Assembly: GCF_002211365.1 (NCBI RefSeq)
Contig: NZ_LOKZ01000007.1
Location: 62,001 to 126,000, forward strand
Reading direction: 5' to 3'
Length of the DNA stretch: 64,000 nt
From: Rhizobium sp. R711
GTDB lineage: Bacteria > Pseudomonadota > Alphaproteobacteria > Rhizobiales > Rhizobiaceae
In this document: piece after piece, positions 1-8,612 of the stretch
How positions within the stretch are numbered: position 1 is the stretch's first letter
Layout of the letters: each line of letters starts with the position of its first letter
Notes under the pieces: generated by a model
Seen by the model: the letters and a program-made list of their open reading frames with translations, nothing else
The model's database searches: none
What the model was told of the DNA's origin: nothing
Made by a program: the position numbers and the translations under genes

Positions 1-501
1 TGTCTCCATCGCTGCAGCCAGGCCGTCGATGGCTTCGATCACCGCGACATTGACGGCCGTCGGATAGGCATCGTTGGTGGACTGGCTGAGATTGACGTGA
101 TCGTTCGGATGAAGATGACCATAGTCGCCCTTGGCATGGCCGAGCAGCTCCAGCGCGCGATTGGCGATGACCTCGTTGGCATTCATGTTGGTCGAGGTAC
201 CGGCACCTCCCTGAATGACATCGACGACGAATTGTTCATGAAGCTCGCCGGCACGGATTTCGCGGCAGGCGCGCACGATGGCATCGAGCCTTTCTTTGCT
301 GAGCAGACCCAGTTCGTGATTGGCAAGGGCCGCCGCTTCCTTGACGAAGGCAAGACCGCGGACGAGATGTGTGTAGCGCCCGATCGCGGTGCCCGTTACC
401 TGGAAGTTTTCAACCGCTCGCGCGGTATGCACCCCCCAATAGACATCGGCTGGAATATCCTTTTCGCCCAGTAAATCATATTCGCTTCGCGTCTTGATCA
501 C
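1..501 (-). CDS. aspA: Aspartate ammonia-lyase (aspartase), N-terminal part, cut by window edge
   Basis: Catalyses L-aspartate to fumarate plus ammonia, in the cytosol. The 167 visible residues match the aspartase/fumarase class II N-terminus: an opening like YDLLGEKDIPADVYWGVHT, then GGAGTSTNMNANEVIANRA and NDHVNLSQSTND, the substrate-binding signatures of the family. GTG at 501 is taken as the start because GGAGGG lies a few bases upstream and the ATG overlapping it is followed at once by a stop. The usual length is about 470 residues, so two thirds lie beyond base 1. It is divergent from ansP-ansA and completes asparagine to aspartate to fumarate. Class II fumarase is the alternative; the locus favours aspartase. 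Confidence 0.9.
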   Translation of the reverse strand, partial: MIKTRSEYDLLGEKDIPADVYWGVHTARAVENFQVTGTAIGRYTHLVRGLAFVKEAAALANHELGLLSKERLDAIVRACREIRAGELHEQFVVDVIQGGAGTSTNMNANEVIANRALELLGHAKGDYGHLHPNDHVNLSQSTNDAYPTAVNVAVIEAIDGLAAAMET

Positions 502-541
502 ATTACCCTCCTGCAGTCGAAATCAAGCCATATCTGTCAAG

Positions 542-552
542 CTGTAAGACAG
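542..552. promoter_or_regulatory. Palindrome CTGT-AAG-ACAG, putative operator
   Basis: An 11-base palindrome lies in the aspA-ansP divergent promoter, inside a larger inverted repeat (ATCTGTC, 9-base spacer, GACAGAT; about 532-554). It matches a second site at 641-651. In Rhizobium etli the asparagine locus is controlled by a GntR-family repressor, AnsR; that this is its binding site is inference. Confidence 0.45.
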
Positions 553-640
553 ATCTAAAATCTGTTATCGATTGCCCGGAACCGCGTCAATAAGCCTGAG
601 CCGGGTTGACCTGCGCCAAACGGTGCGTGTAGAGGAAAAT

Positions 641-651
641 CTGTCATACAG
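641..651. promoter_or_regulatory. Palindrome CTGT-CAT-ACAG, second putative operator
   Basis: Second copy of the CTGT-N3-ACAG palindrome, 99 bases from the first and about 120 bases before the permease start. The paired arrangement suggests cooperative binding of one regulator to both divergent promoters. No regulator gene is present on this side of the window. Confidence 0.45.
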
Positions 652-773
652 CCTTACAGCATTGTCGACGGTGGTCAACTTCGATCGACGGCTTGATGGA
701 GGCGAACGGCATTCTGTCGGGTGCAAGCGAGCACCTCGGACCTATCCAGGACAAACGGCTCAAGGGAGGAGCA

Positions 774-2219
774 ATGTCAGTCAAAACCATCCAGAATGTG
801 CCGGCAGATCGCCGGCCACCAGCCGATGAGGAGCTTGGCTATCACAAGGCGCTGAAGCCGAGGCAGATCCAGATGATTGCCATTGGCGGCGCGATCGGCA
901 CTGGGCTTTTTCTTGGGGCCGGCGGGCGGCTTGCCGCGGCCGGACCCGCTTTGATCTTCGTCTATGCGCTCTGCGGCTTCTTTGCCTTTTTGGTGCTGCG
1001 CGCGCTCGGCGAATTGATCATGCATCGCCCGAGCTCCGGCTCCTTCGTGTCCTATGCCCGCGAATTTTACGGCGAGAAGATGGCCTTTGCGGTTGGCTGG
1101 ATGTACTGGCTGAACTGGGCCATGACGTCCGTTGCCGACGTGACCGCAGTCGCGCTCTACATGAACTTTTTCAAGCAATACGTTCCATGGCTCGCAGGCG
1201 TCGATCAGTGGGTCTTTGCGCTGATCGCGCTGATGGTCGTGCTTTTCATGAACCTGCTGTCGGTCAAGGTTTTCGGCGAGCTCGAATTCTGGTTCAGCCT
1301 CGTGAAGGTCCTCGCGCTTGCCAGCTTCCTCGTGATCGGCATCTATTTCGTCGTCTCCGGAATGCCGATTGCCGGTCATTCGGCAGGTTTCAGCATTATC
1401 GGGGATAGCGGCGGCTTCTTCCCCAACGGCATTTTGCCGGCCTTCGTCATCATACAGGGCGTGGTCTTCGCCTATGCGTCGATCGAGCTGATCGGTACGA
1501 CGGCAGGCGAGACCGAGGACCCCCGTAAGGTCATGCCGGGTGCAATCCGCACGGTCGTTGCACGCCTGCTGATCTTCTATGTCGGCTCGGTTCTGCTTCT
1601 GTCGCTGCTGCTGCCTTATACGGCCTATAAGGCCGGCGAGAGCCCCTTCGTTACCTTCTTCGGGGCGGTCGGCATCGAAGGCGCCGACATTATCATGAAC
1701 CTCGTCGTGCTGACGGCCGTTTTATCCTCGCTCAATGCAGGCCTCTATTCCACCGGCCGCATCCTGCATTCGATGGCGGTTTCCGGCTCGGCGCCGGCAG
1801 CGCTTGCGAAGATGAACAAGGCGGGCGTGCCTTATGGCGGCATCGCGGTGACGGCTGCCGTGACCGTCATCGGCGTGGCGCTGAACGCCGTTGTCCCGGC
1901 AGCCGCATTCGAGATTGCGCTCAATCTCTCGGCGCTCGGCATCATCTCGGCCTGGGGCGTTATCGTGCTGTGCCAATTAAAGCTTTGGAAGCTGTCGACG
2001 CGTGGCGAGATGGCACGTCCGGATTTCCGCATGTTCGGCGCACCCTATACCGGCATCTTGACCCTCGTCTTCCTCTTTGCGGTGCTGGTGCTGATGGCGC
2101 TCGACTACCCCGTTGGCACCTGGACGATCGCGTCGCTCGTCCTGATCGCGCCGGCCCTCGTCATAGGCTGGTACCTGTTGCGCGACCGCATCGAGCAACC
2201 GGCGACCGAGCGGGGCTAG
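774..2219 (+). CDS. ansP: L-asparagine / amino acid permease (APC superfamily, AAT family)
   Basis: Inner-membrane proton-coupled amino acid importer, 481 residues, about 12 hydrophobic segments. The N-terminus (GYHKALKPRQIQMIAIGGAIGTGLFLG) is the AAT-family signature before and in TM1, and GELIMHRPSSGSFVSYA is typical of AnsP/GabP-type carriers. ATG 774 follows AGGGAGGA at good spacing; an in-frame ATG at 693 has no ribosome site. The asparaginase start lies 2 bases after the stop, so the two genes are co-transcribed. Substrate L-asparagine is inferred from linkage to asparaginase and aspartase. Confidence 0.88.
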   Translation: MSVKTIQNVPADRRPPADEELGYHKALKPRQIQMIAIGGAIGTGLFLGAGGRLAAAGPALIFVYALCGFFAFLVLRALGELIMHRPSSGSFVSYAREFYGEKMAFAVGWMYWLNWAMTSVADVTAVALYMNFFKQYVPWLAGVDQWVFALIALMVVLFMNLLSVKVFGELEFWFSLVKVLALASFLVIGIYFVVSGMPIAGHSAGFSIIGDSGGFFPNGILPAFVIIQGVVFAYASIELIGTTAGETEDPRKVMPGAIRTVVARLLIFYVGSVLLLSLLLPYTAYKAGESPFVTFFGAVGIEGADIIMNLVVLTAVLSSLNAGLYSTGRILHSMAVSGSAPAALAKMNKAGVPYGGIAVTAAVTVIGVALNAVVPAAAFEIALNLSALGIISAWGVIVLCQLKLWKLSTRGEMARPDFRMFGAPYTGILTLVFLFAVLVLMALDYPVGTWTIASLVLIAPALVIGWYLLRDRIEQPATERG

Positions 2220-2221
2220 TC

Positions 2222-3184
2222 GTGACGGCAACAGGCATAAATCCGCTGGTGGCAGTCATTGCCACCGGCGGCACCATCGCAAGCGAGCGGGCAGAGAATG
2301 GCGCAAGCGCGCCGTCATTGTCGGGCAAGAGCCTACTTGGCCTTCTGCCCGATATGCCTGTCGATCTCAGACCCATCGAGTTGATGGCGAAGGACTCGGC
2401 AAGTCTCACGCTCGCCGACATGCAGGAGATCAGCAAGAAGGTGGGCGAATTGCTGGCGGATGCAGCCGTCAACGGCGTCGTCATCCTGCATGGTACGGAC
2501 GCGATGGAAGAGACGGCTTTGCTCGTCCATCTGCAGCACGGATTGAACAAGCCCGTCGTCTTCACGGGCGCGCAATTCACGGCGGATCATCCCAAGGCTG
2601 ACGGGCCTGCCAATCTTGGCGCGGCGGTGGCCGCCGCGAGCGATCCGGTCAATGCGGGTCGCGGCGTACTCATTTCTTTCGGCGGTCGCTTGCTGCCTGC
2701 CTGGGGGCTCTACAAGCATTCCTCCGATGTGGCCGATGCTTTTCGGCAATCAAGGCCGCTCGAAAATCCGCCAAGTCCGCGTTTTGCGGCTACATTGGAC
2801 AACGTGCGTGTCGACGTCGTGGCGATCTATCCGGGTTGTGACTCTGCGCATATGGATGCGAGCCTGAGGGCCAATGCCGATGGCATCATTCTCGCCGCCC
2901 TCGGCTCGGGCAATGCCAATCCGCGGCTGGTGGAAGCCGTTAGGCGCTGTGCGGATGTCGGTGTACCCGTCGTGGTCTCCAGCCGGGTTTCGGACGGGCT
3001 GCTGGTTTCAAGCTATGGCGGCGGCGGTGGCGGTCACGATCTTGCCGACGCCGGCGCCAGCCATTCCTCGACACTACGGCCGGGGCAGGCGAGGATCCTG
3101 TTGGCAACTCTCGTCGCCTCCGGCGCAACGGCCGAGTTGATCGAGCAGGCATTTGCAGATTTCGCCGGCGACAGGAAGCCTTGA
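2222..3184 (+). CDS. ansA: L-asparaginase
   Basis: Hydrolyses asparagine to aspartate and ammonia. 320 residues, usual for the bacterial type I/II asparaginase family. Nucleophile motif ATGGTIAS has its second Thr at residue 18; the second catalytic pair lies in HGTDAMEET (Thr92-Asp93). No signal peptide is evident, so a cytoplasmic enzyme is likely, consistent with uptake by the upstream permease. The GTG start at 2222 sits 2 bases after the permease stop with a G-rich ribosome site (GCGGGG) in the permease end. A glycine-rich stretch (GGGGGG region around residue 275) is unusual but in frame. Confidence 0.88.
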   Translation: MTATGINPLVAVIATGGTIASERAENGASAPSLSGKSLLGLLPDMPVDLRPIELMAKDSASLTLADMQEISKKVGELLADAAVNGVVILHGTDAMEETALLVHLQHGLNKPVVFTGAQFTADHPKADGPANLGAAVAAASDPVNAGRGVLISFGGRLLPAWGLYKHSSDVADAFRQSRPLENPPSPRFAATLDNVRVDVVAIYPGCDSAHMDASLRANADGIILAALGSGNANPRLVEAVRRCADVGVPVVVSSRVSDGLLVSSYGGGGGGHDLADAGASHSSTLRPGQARILLATLVASGATAELIEQAFADFAGDRKP

Positions 3185-3548
3185 ATGCCAGCTTTCCGCG
3201 GCGTCCACCCTGCTGGGCGCCCTGATGGTCATGGTCGCCCGCCTTCACCTCATCGCGTAATCGACATGCGACAAATGATCAGTCGGAGGCGCACCGCTGT
3301 CTTACGAGTCCCTTTTTCGCGGTGTTAGCCTTAGCTGGTCGGAACGAATTTCTTGGCCACCCGTGTGACCGGCGCAGCTTTGTGTCAGTGACCGGCAGGA
3401 CTGGCGGCCTTTAGACAAACAAACTCCAAACGTGCCAAAAACGATCGACGACGGACTTTGTTCCAGGGATTTCGAAATATTTCTACTCGTCTAGACAAAG
3501 GAATCGCATTGCATTTTAGTACCTTTGCATATGTCAAGAGGTATCGAC
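3185..3548. other. Gene-free stretch
   Basis: No open frame with family resemblance on either strand. The base composition becomes AT-richer towards 3450-3540, which fits a promoter for the DUF982 gene that follows; no EcfG-type element was found here. Confidence 0.4.
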
Positions 3549-3836
3549 ATGAATACCGATCTTCCCGTCTTCATCAGGCCTCTCCACGTCGAGATCGACG
3601 GCACAGGACGTTATCGCAAGGCAGAAACCGTCGACCACCTGGCGGCGATGCTGCTTAGTGGCAAGTGGCATCATCGGGGCGGCGCAAGGTTCCACCATGC
3701 GTTGATGCGCTCCGTCGAAGCACTGGAGTTCTACACCGACGGCGAAACGGCAAGAGCTGCCTTTGTCGACGCTGCGCACGAAGCAGGAATGCATGTACTG
3801 CCAGACGACATGCCCGATATGAAAAAGGCAAGTTAG
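3549..3836 (+). CDS. DUF982 domain protein
   Basis: 95 residues. DUF982 proteins are small, mostly rhizobial and of unknown function. The hallmark pattern is visible: a Trp-centred segment (GKWHHRGGARFHHALMRSVEAL) followed by TARAAFVDAAHEAGM. ATG 3549 is chosen over the in-frame ATG at 3525 because AAGAGGT lies just upstream. A second, diverged DUF982 gene is at 13476. No role can be inferred from neighbours. Confidence 0.75.
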   Translation: MNTDLPVFIRPLHVEIDGTGRYRKAETVDHLAAMLLSGKWHHRGGARFHHALMRSVEALEFYTDGETARAAFVDAAHEAGMHVLPDDMPDMKKAS

Positions 3837-3967
3837 CCCTCGCTTGATTGTGACGTCTTGCTCGACTGCCACCTTCCAAGATGCCGGAAAGCGCCCTGCG
3901 GCGCGCTCTGCCCAGAGTTCGTTCCTCGATTTGTTTCCTGCTGCAAACAGTGCTGACCTGAAAAACA

Positions 3968-4921
3968 CTATGCAAAGCTGTGCGTGTACGAGCCTTCCTG
4001 GAAATAAAGGAAGCCTTTTGACCAGCGGTTGCCCGGCCAGACATAATCCACCTTGCCTTCCGCAGGTCGGTAGATGGCCGTGTAGAGCGTGGGGGACGAG
4101 CCACCACTGGAGTATAGCGGCGGCAGGAGAAACAGGTCGATCAGCTGCGATAGCGACATGGTCGGGTCCTGCAGTGCTTGTTGAATTGCAAGTTGACGCG
4201 CCATTGAAGACGATGAAGGCCTGTTGGTGCGCTGATGGTTGGTGCATGCCTTCAGGCGCGAAACGATTGGCCGCTGGCCAGGGCCGAGGAACAGGGTGGC
4301 ATAGTGGCCCGAACGGTCGAGGACGGTAACGTTTTGTGCGAGCGCAAGCGGTATGCGGCATAGCGCCTCCACCGCCTGGTCGACGCAATGGCACGTCTCA
4401 AGGATGTAACGGATCACCAGGATGACCGAGAAGCCGGCGCCCCGAGCGTGGCTGCCACCGAGAGTGACGCTTGCGACCAGTCCTTCCTCATTCATGCCGT
4501 CCACGCAACCTCCCCATGGCCGCTGTGCTTTGGAGATCACCCGCATGTTGGTCCAGGCGGTCATCTCAAAGCGATCCGACACGATATTGGGGGGATAATC
4601 GAAATTGCGCACGAGCGCCGGACCTTCCTTTCCTAACCACACAGCCTGACTGCAGCCATAACGCTCGGGCAAAGGTCGGTAGTGGCTCAGCATTCGATGC
4701 GCCACCTCATCATCGCCAACGAGGGCACATGCGCTGTCATAGAAGGGCATCAACTCGGGCATATGTCGGTGCAAGGCGGCGCGGCATTCACTGGCGGTCG
4801 GGTGCGGCGACACGGCCTGGCCGAAATACCATGCCTCGGCCTCCGCCCGCCCGGCGAGGAAGCGCTGCAGCCACGCTTTCCCGGGCTGATCTTCCCGCAC
4901 GCTTACGAAGGTCTTGTCCAT
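3968..4921 (-). CDS. C45-type Ntn hydrolase (acyl-CoA:6-APA acyltransferase / choloylglycine hydrolase-like)
   Basis: 317 residues. Family members self-activate to expose an N-terminal Cys and then cleave or transfer linear amide bonds. The likely nucleophile lies in YGCSQAVW, followed by the strand ALVRNFDYPP and, further on, GGCVDGMNEEGLVAS, the usual core of this fold. No signal peptide is seen with ATG 4921; in-frame upstream ATGs (for example about 4945) extend it slightly, and no ribosome site decides between them. It is divergent from a second C45 gene at 5190 across a 268-base spacer with an IclR-like palindrome. Substrate unknown; an N-acyl amino acid or amide conjugate is plausible. 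Confidence 0.7.
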   Translation of the reverse strand: MDKTFVSVREDQPGKAWLQRFLAGRAEAEAWYFGQAVSPHPTASECRAALHRHMPELMPFYDSACALVGDDEVAHRMLSHYRPLPERYGCSQAVWLGKEGPALVRNFDYPPNIVSDRFEMTAWTNMRVISKAQRPWGGCVDGMNEEGLVASVTLGGSHARGAGFSVILVIRYILETCHCVDQAVEALCRIPLALAQNVTVLDRSGHYATLFLGPGQRPIVSRLKACTNHQRTNRPSSSSMARQLAIQQALQDPTMSLSQLIDLFLLPPLYSSGGSSPTLYTAIYRPAEGKVDYVWPGNRWSKGFLYFQEGSYTHSFA

Positions 4922-5145
4922 GGCGACCGAGTATAGGGACTGCATCGGCGACGTGGCAAGTTGTGGCGTTTTTGTGACGATGAGATCGACGGACGAGCCG
5001 GCGCGTGATGACCGACCGATCACGACAGGTCGGTCTGCTTGCGTGGCGGCAGCCACTGAAACCGAACAGGGCACACAAGCGTAACGCCACGCTGCATTGA
5101 AGTTTCGCACAACTCAAGAGGGCAATCACTGGATCACAGATGTTA

Positions 5146-5158
5146 TCCACAATATGGA
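5146..5158. promoter_or_regulatory. IclR-like operator TCCACAATATGGA
   Basis: Imperfect palindrome 32 bases before the second C45 gene. It matches 11 of 13 bases of the perfect palindrome at 21911-21923, which lies in the promoter region next to an IclR-family regulator. IclR-family operators commonly have such TCCA/TGGA arms. Regulation by the IclR at 23407 is inference. Confidence 0.5.
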
Positions 5159-5189
5159 TATGAAGGCGTAAACCTTACCGAGCCGTCCC

Positions 5190-6221
5190 ATGATGCACGA
5201 TCAAATGCCCATCATTACACTGCGCGGATCGCCAAGCGACCGCGGGCGCCAACATGGCACCATATTGCGTGGCATGATCCTGGAGGCTTTCAAAGAGCTG
5301 CGGCGGTCGACGGACGATGCAAGCTGGAGCCTGGCGCAGGGCCATGCGGCTGCTTGCATCGATCAGCTTTCCGGCATCACTTTGGATCTCGTTGCCGAAC
5401 TTGCCGGCATTGCCGAGGCAACCGAGCTTCCGCTTTCGGACCTCTTTCTGCTTTCGGCTTTCGAGTACTTTGCCAAGGGTCGGACCGGATGTACCTCGGC
5501 TGGACTGGTAGGGGACAATGGCGCAGTCGTTGCCCAGAACTGGGATGCCCGGGTCGGAGGAGAACGCGATTTGGCGGTTTTCATCCATGAGGGTGCAGAC
5601 CTCCACCTTGTGACCATAGCTTCGGCAGGCACCCTTGGCTGGGTTGGCATGAATGGGCATGGCCTTGCCCTGGTGAACAACGATCTCATACTCGACACAT
5701 CCAAACACGGTCTGCCGAGTCTCGTGATCCGGCGCATGATGCTGGCGCAAACATGCGTCGAGGACGCGATCGGGGTTCTGCGCGCACATCCACATATGTC
5801 TGGCCGATGCTTTCTGCTCGGTGACGCACAGGGCAGCCTGCGGGCGGTCGAAGTCGGACCCGCGGCTGGAGTGACCGATCGGGCCTTTCGCAGCATTGTT
5901 CATACGAACCATCCGCTTTTCCCAAAGCCGGCCATGTGGGAAGATGTGGAAGAGGTCGCGCGCCATTATCCGTCGAGTCGCTCTCGTCTTCGCGCCGCGC
6001 GACAGTTTGTCCTCACTGATATCGACGACGTCGCGGCATTGCTGCGCGATCGGACCGGCGCGCCCGACGCGATTTGCAAATCGCCCTCCGCGCGCGAACA
6101 GACCGGCACCGCTTTCTCGGTCATTTTCGACTGCAGCCGGCGAGAGGCGATGGTCGCGATTGGTCGCCCGGACCAGACAGACTACCGCCGCATCACAGTG
6201 CTGCATCCGGCCCATGTCTAG
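5190..6221 (+). CDS. C45 family peptidase / acyl-CoA:isopenicillin-N acyltransferase-like hydrolase
   Basis: 343 residues, normal for the family. N-terminal RGSPSDRGRQHG and the central TGCTSAGLVGDNGAVVAQNWD carry the family pattern: G-C-T/S with the processing Cys, then a strand ending in NWD. Residues GLALVNNDL and LGDAQGSLRAVEVGP fit the Ntn core. Likely hydrolyses an amide of an amino acid or peptide-like conjugate; the true substrate is unknown. Its end is 7 bases from the convergent end of the Rossmann gene. Start ATG 5190 has no clear ribosome site; ATG 5205 is possible. Confidence 0.8.
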   Translation: MMHDQMPIITLRGSPSDRGRQHGTILRGMILEAFKELRRSTDDASWSLAQGHAAACIDQLSGITLDLVAELAGIAEATELPLSDLFLLSAFEYFAKGRTGCTSAGLVGDNGAVVAQNWDARVGGERDLAVFIHEGADLHLVTIASAGTLGWVGMNGHGLALVNNDLILDTSKHGLPSLVIRRMMLAQTCVEDAIGVLRAHPHMSGRCFLLGDAQGSLRAVEVGPAAGVTDRAFRSIVHTNHPLFPKPAMWEDVEEVARHYPSSRSRLRAARQFVLTDIDDVAALLRDRTGAPDAICKSPSAREQTGTAFSVIFDCSRREAMVAIGRPDQTDYRRITVLHPAHV

Positions 6222-6228
6222 GATGTTG

Positions 6229-7392
6229 TCAGCTTGCGCTTGTATCCGGCATTCCGTTGCGACGGGCAAACTGCGAAAAGTGTGCCGCCAATTCCTCGGC
6301 ACGCGCCTCGCACTCCTGCGGAGGATAGGACTGCAGGTCATAGCCAAGCACCTCGTGTAAAACGCCGGCAGCCATGTCGGTAAAGCGGACCGTTCCATCG
6401 TCCTCGACGCTTTCGATTCCGTCATAGCACTGGCATTGCCGGTTGATAGCGATCGCTTCGTCGAGACTGAGATTGGCCGGAAGATCGACCAACAGTCCGT
6501 CAGCTGACACTCTGACCGGATATCCGCCGACCAGGCCGAACGGGCCCGGAGCGTGGACGACCTCTCCCGACCGATGTGCAAGCGCCAGAAGCATGGCGGT
6601 CGCCGACGAGGCGGTGACCGACTGCCCCGCGAGACCTTTCACCCGGCGAAACCGTCCGGCAACCAGAGAAAAGAGCATGGTGTGATCGATCTCCTCGCAA
6701 GGCACCTCGCGTCCATTCGCATAAACGCTCAAGTGGTAGGGTGCGCCATCTGTTCCTCCGGTGCTCGGCATCCGATAGCTGAGATAATGATGCGCGAAGA
6801 ACCTGATCTCGATCGATGCCGGGGGCAGCGCCAGCATGCAGGCGGCAGCAAGGCGGATGCCGGGAACTGCATTGGCGATATTGCCGATGCCAACGGCAGG
6901 CGCCAGCCCTTCGGCGGCCAATGACGCATTGACCACATCGGGGTAGGAGGCATTGACGACAACGGCGCTGGAATTGGCCAGTCGCACGGCTTTCATCAGT
7001 CTGCGGATGAGGACCTGGTGCATCGGCGTCCAGATACCGCCGCGCGCCTCATCAAGACGCTTGAACGCGTCTTGTGGGAGCTTGGTGATAACCCACCAGC
7101 TATGCAGGGTGGTGGCGTTAAAGACAATGTCAGGCTTGACCTTGGACAGGCATTCGGCTGTCGCCTCGACGTTCATGAGATCGACCGGAACGATGTCGAC
7201 GGGCGGCGAGAAACCGAGGTTCATGGCTGTGTAACGTGCCAGATTGACACGATGAAGTGCCTTGCCGGTATCGCGGGCGCCAATGGCAATCTCGACATCT
7301 GCCCCGCTCTGCAGCAGGAAGTCGAGGACGTCCCCGCCAAGGACGCCTTGTCCGATAATCAAGATCTTCTTGCGATGCTCCGCGCGTGCCAT
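6229..7392 (-). CDS. Rossmann-fold NAD(P)-binding protein (saccharopine dehydrogenase-like N-terminus)
   Basis: 387 residues. Residues 8-25 contain the dinucleotide motif GQGVLGGDV after a beta strand (KKILIIG), and the segment ending FNATTLHS fits the nucleotide-binding half. The C-terminal half is not recognised. ATG 7392 follows AAGGAG at 8 bases. It is divergent from the racemase operon over 134 bases. Candidate role: an oxidoreductase in the same conjugate or amino acid pathway as the flanking C45 enzyme and racemase, but only the fold is supported. Confidence 0.55.
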   Translation of the reverse strand: MARAEHRKKILIIGQGVLGGDVLDFLLQSGADVEIAIGARDTGKALHRVNLARYTAMNLGFSPPVDIVPVDLMNVEATAECLSKVKPDIVFNATTLHSWWVITKLPQDAFKRLDEARGGIWTPMHQVLIRRLMKAVRLANSSAVVVNASYPDVVNASLAAEGLAPAVGIGNIANAVPGIRLAAACMLALPPASIEIRFFAHHYLSYRMPSTGGTDGAPYHLSVYANGREVPCEEIDHTMLFSLVAGRFRRVKGLAGQSVTASSATAMLLALAHRSGEVVHAPGPFGLVGGYPVRVSADGLLVDLPANLSLDEAIAINRQCQCYDGIESVEDDGTVRFTDMAAGVLHEVLGYDLQSYPPQECEARAEELAAHFSQFARRNGMPDTSAS

Positions 7393-7422
7393 CTGTCATC
7401 TCCTTTTGCTCGCATAACGGAT

Positions 7423-7445
7423 ATTAGATTGCTGTCGCATCTAAT
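7423..7445. promoter_or_regulatory. Inverted repeat ATTAGAT-N9-ATCTAAT in divergent promoter
   Basis: Perfect 7-base arms with a 9-base spacer, enclosed by a second pair of arms (AACGGAT at about 7416 and ATCCGTT at about 7458). It lies midway between the divergent Rossmann gene and racemase operon, so it is a good candidate operator for both. The regulator is unknown; the site differs from the IclR-like palindromes. Confidence 0.45.
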
Positions 7446-7526
7446 GATTGCATCATGGATCCGTTCGCGATAGATTGCAACCAAAAGAATATTGGAGTTA
7501 TCAGAAACCCGCATAGGTAGTTTCTC

Positions 7527-8612
7527 ATGCAGTCATATAGACCCGTGCTATCCGTCGACCTGACGGCGATCCAGACCAATTTCTCCACCGTCAGGTCGTT
7601 GGTGGGGCCGGGGGTGGGCGTCAGTGCCGTGGTCAAGAGCGACGCCTATGGGTTGGGACTTGAGCGCGTCATCGGGCCGCTGTGGGATGCCGGCTGCCGG
7701 AGTTTCTTCGTCGCGACGATAAAGGAGGCACTCCGCGTTCGCCGCCATCTGAGGCAGGCCGATATTGCCATTTTCGAAGGATTGCGGCAGGCCGGCTTGA
7801 CGGTTTACCGGGAACGGCGCCTCACACCGATCTGCAATACAATCCAGGAGGTTGCGTCGGCCACGTTGGAGGCTATTCCCTATGCCATCAATCTGGAAAC
7901 CGGCTTTGGCCGCCTTGGCCTGAGGTTTGACGAGCTTCGCTTGCTCATCCACTCAAGGCTGCAGGTGCCAAAGCTTGCGATGAGCCATCTTGCCTGCGCC
8001 GACGACGCAGCCAATGCGCGCAACCGACTGCAGAAGGACCGCTTTGTCGGCATGTGTGAGATGCTCGCGCCATCAACACCGCGCAGTCTCGTTGCCTCGG
8101 CGGGAGTTTTTCTTGGCGCCGACTATCATTTCGAGAGGGTGCGCATTGGCTCAGCCCTTTATGGGCTCAACAATACCGGCCTCGACCCCAACCCGTTCCA
8201 ACCCGTCGTCAGGTTGAGAGCCCGCCTGATCGACATCCGGCAAATCGACTGCGGCGAACGCGTCGGCTATATGGGAACATTCCTCGCAGATCGAAAAACC
8301 TGTCTTGGTATCGTCGCGATCGGCTACCGGCATGGCCTCGCCTGGCAAGTCGCCAACCGCATGCATGCTTACGTCAGCGGGTGGTCTGTGCCGGTCGTTG
8401 GACGCGTATCGATGGAATATTGCACGATTGACCTGACCGACCTGCCGGCCAGGCTCGCCCGTGTCGGGTCCTGGGTGGATTTCATCAGCGCAACGGCACC
8501 GCCCGAAGACATGGCCCGCCAGGCAGCAACAGTGGCGCAGGAGATCCTGATCCGCACGGGCGCGTCATGTGCGCGTCGATACAGTGTCCAACCGACCGGA
8601 CATTGTCCATGA
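7527..8612 (+). CDS. alr: Alanine racemase (fold type III PLP enzyme)
   Basis: Interconverts L- and D-alanine or a related amino acid. 361 residues, standard size. The PLP-binding motif VVKSDAYGLG places the Schiff-base Lys at residue 37 and Tyr41; the second catalytic Tyr is at 248 (GERVGYMGTF). The usual VDTGMxRLG is replaced by INLETGFGRLGL and GRVCMD by GRVSMEY, so this is a divergent, probably catabolic (DadX-like) or broad-specificity racemase. The stop overlaps the transporter start (ATGA, 8609-8612), giving an operon with the EamA transporter and HAD phosphatase. Confidence 0.85.
   Translation: MQSYRPVLSVDLTAIQTNFSTVRSLVGPGVGVSAVVKSDAYGLGLERVIGPLWDAGCRSFFVATIKEALRVRRHLRQADIAIFEGLRQAGLTVYRERRLTPICNTIQEVASATLEAIPYAINLETGFGRLGLRFDELRLLIHSRLQVPKLAMSHLACADDAANARNRLQKDRFVGMCEMLAPSTPRSLVASAGVFLGADYHFERVRIGSALYGLNNTGLDPNPFQPVVRLRARLIDIRQIDCGERVGYMGTFLADRKTCLGIVAIGYRHGLAWQVANRMHAYVSGWSVPVVGRVSMEYCTIDLTDLPARLARVGSWVDFISATAPPEDMARQAATVAQEILIRTGASCARRYSVQPTGHCP

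Noticed and set aside
5175..6581. 468-codon frame antisense to the C45 gene
   Set aside because: Shadow frame; composition and domain evidence favour the plus-strand hydrolase.
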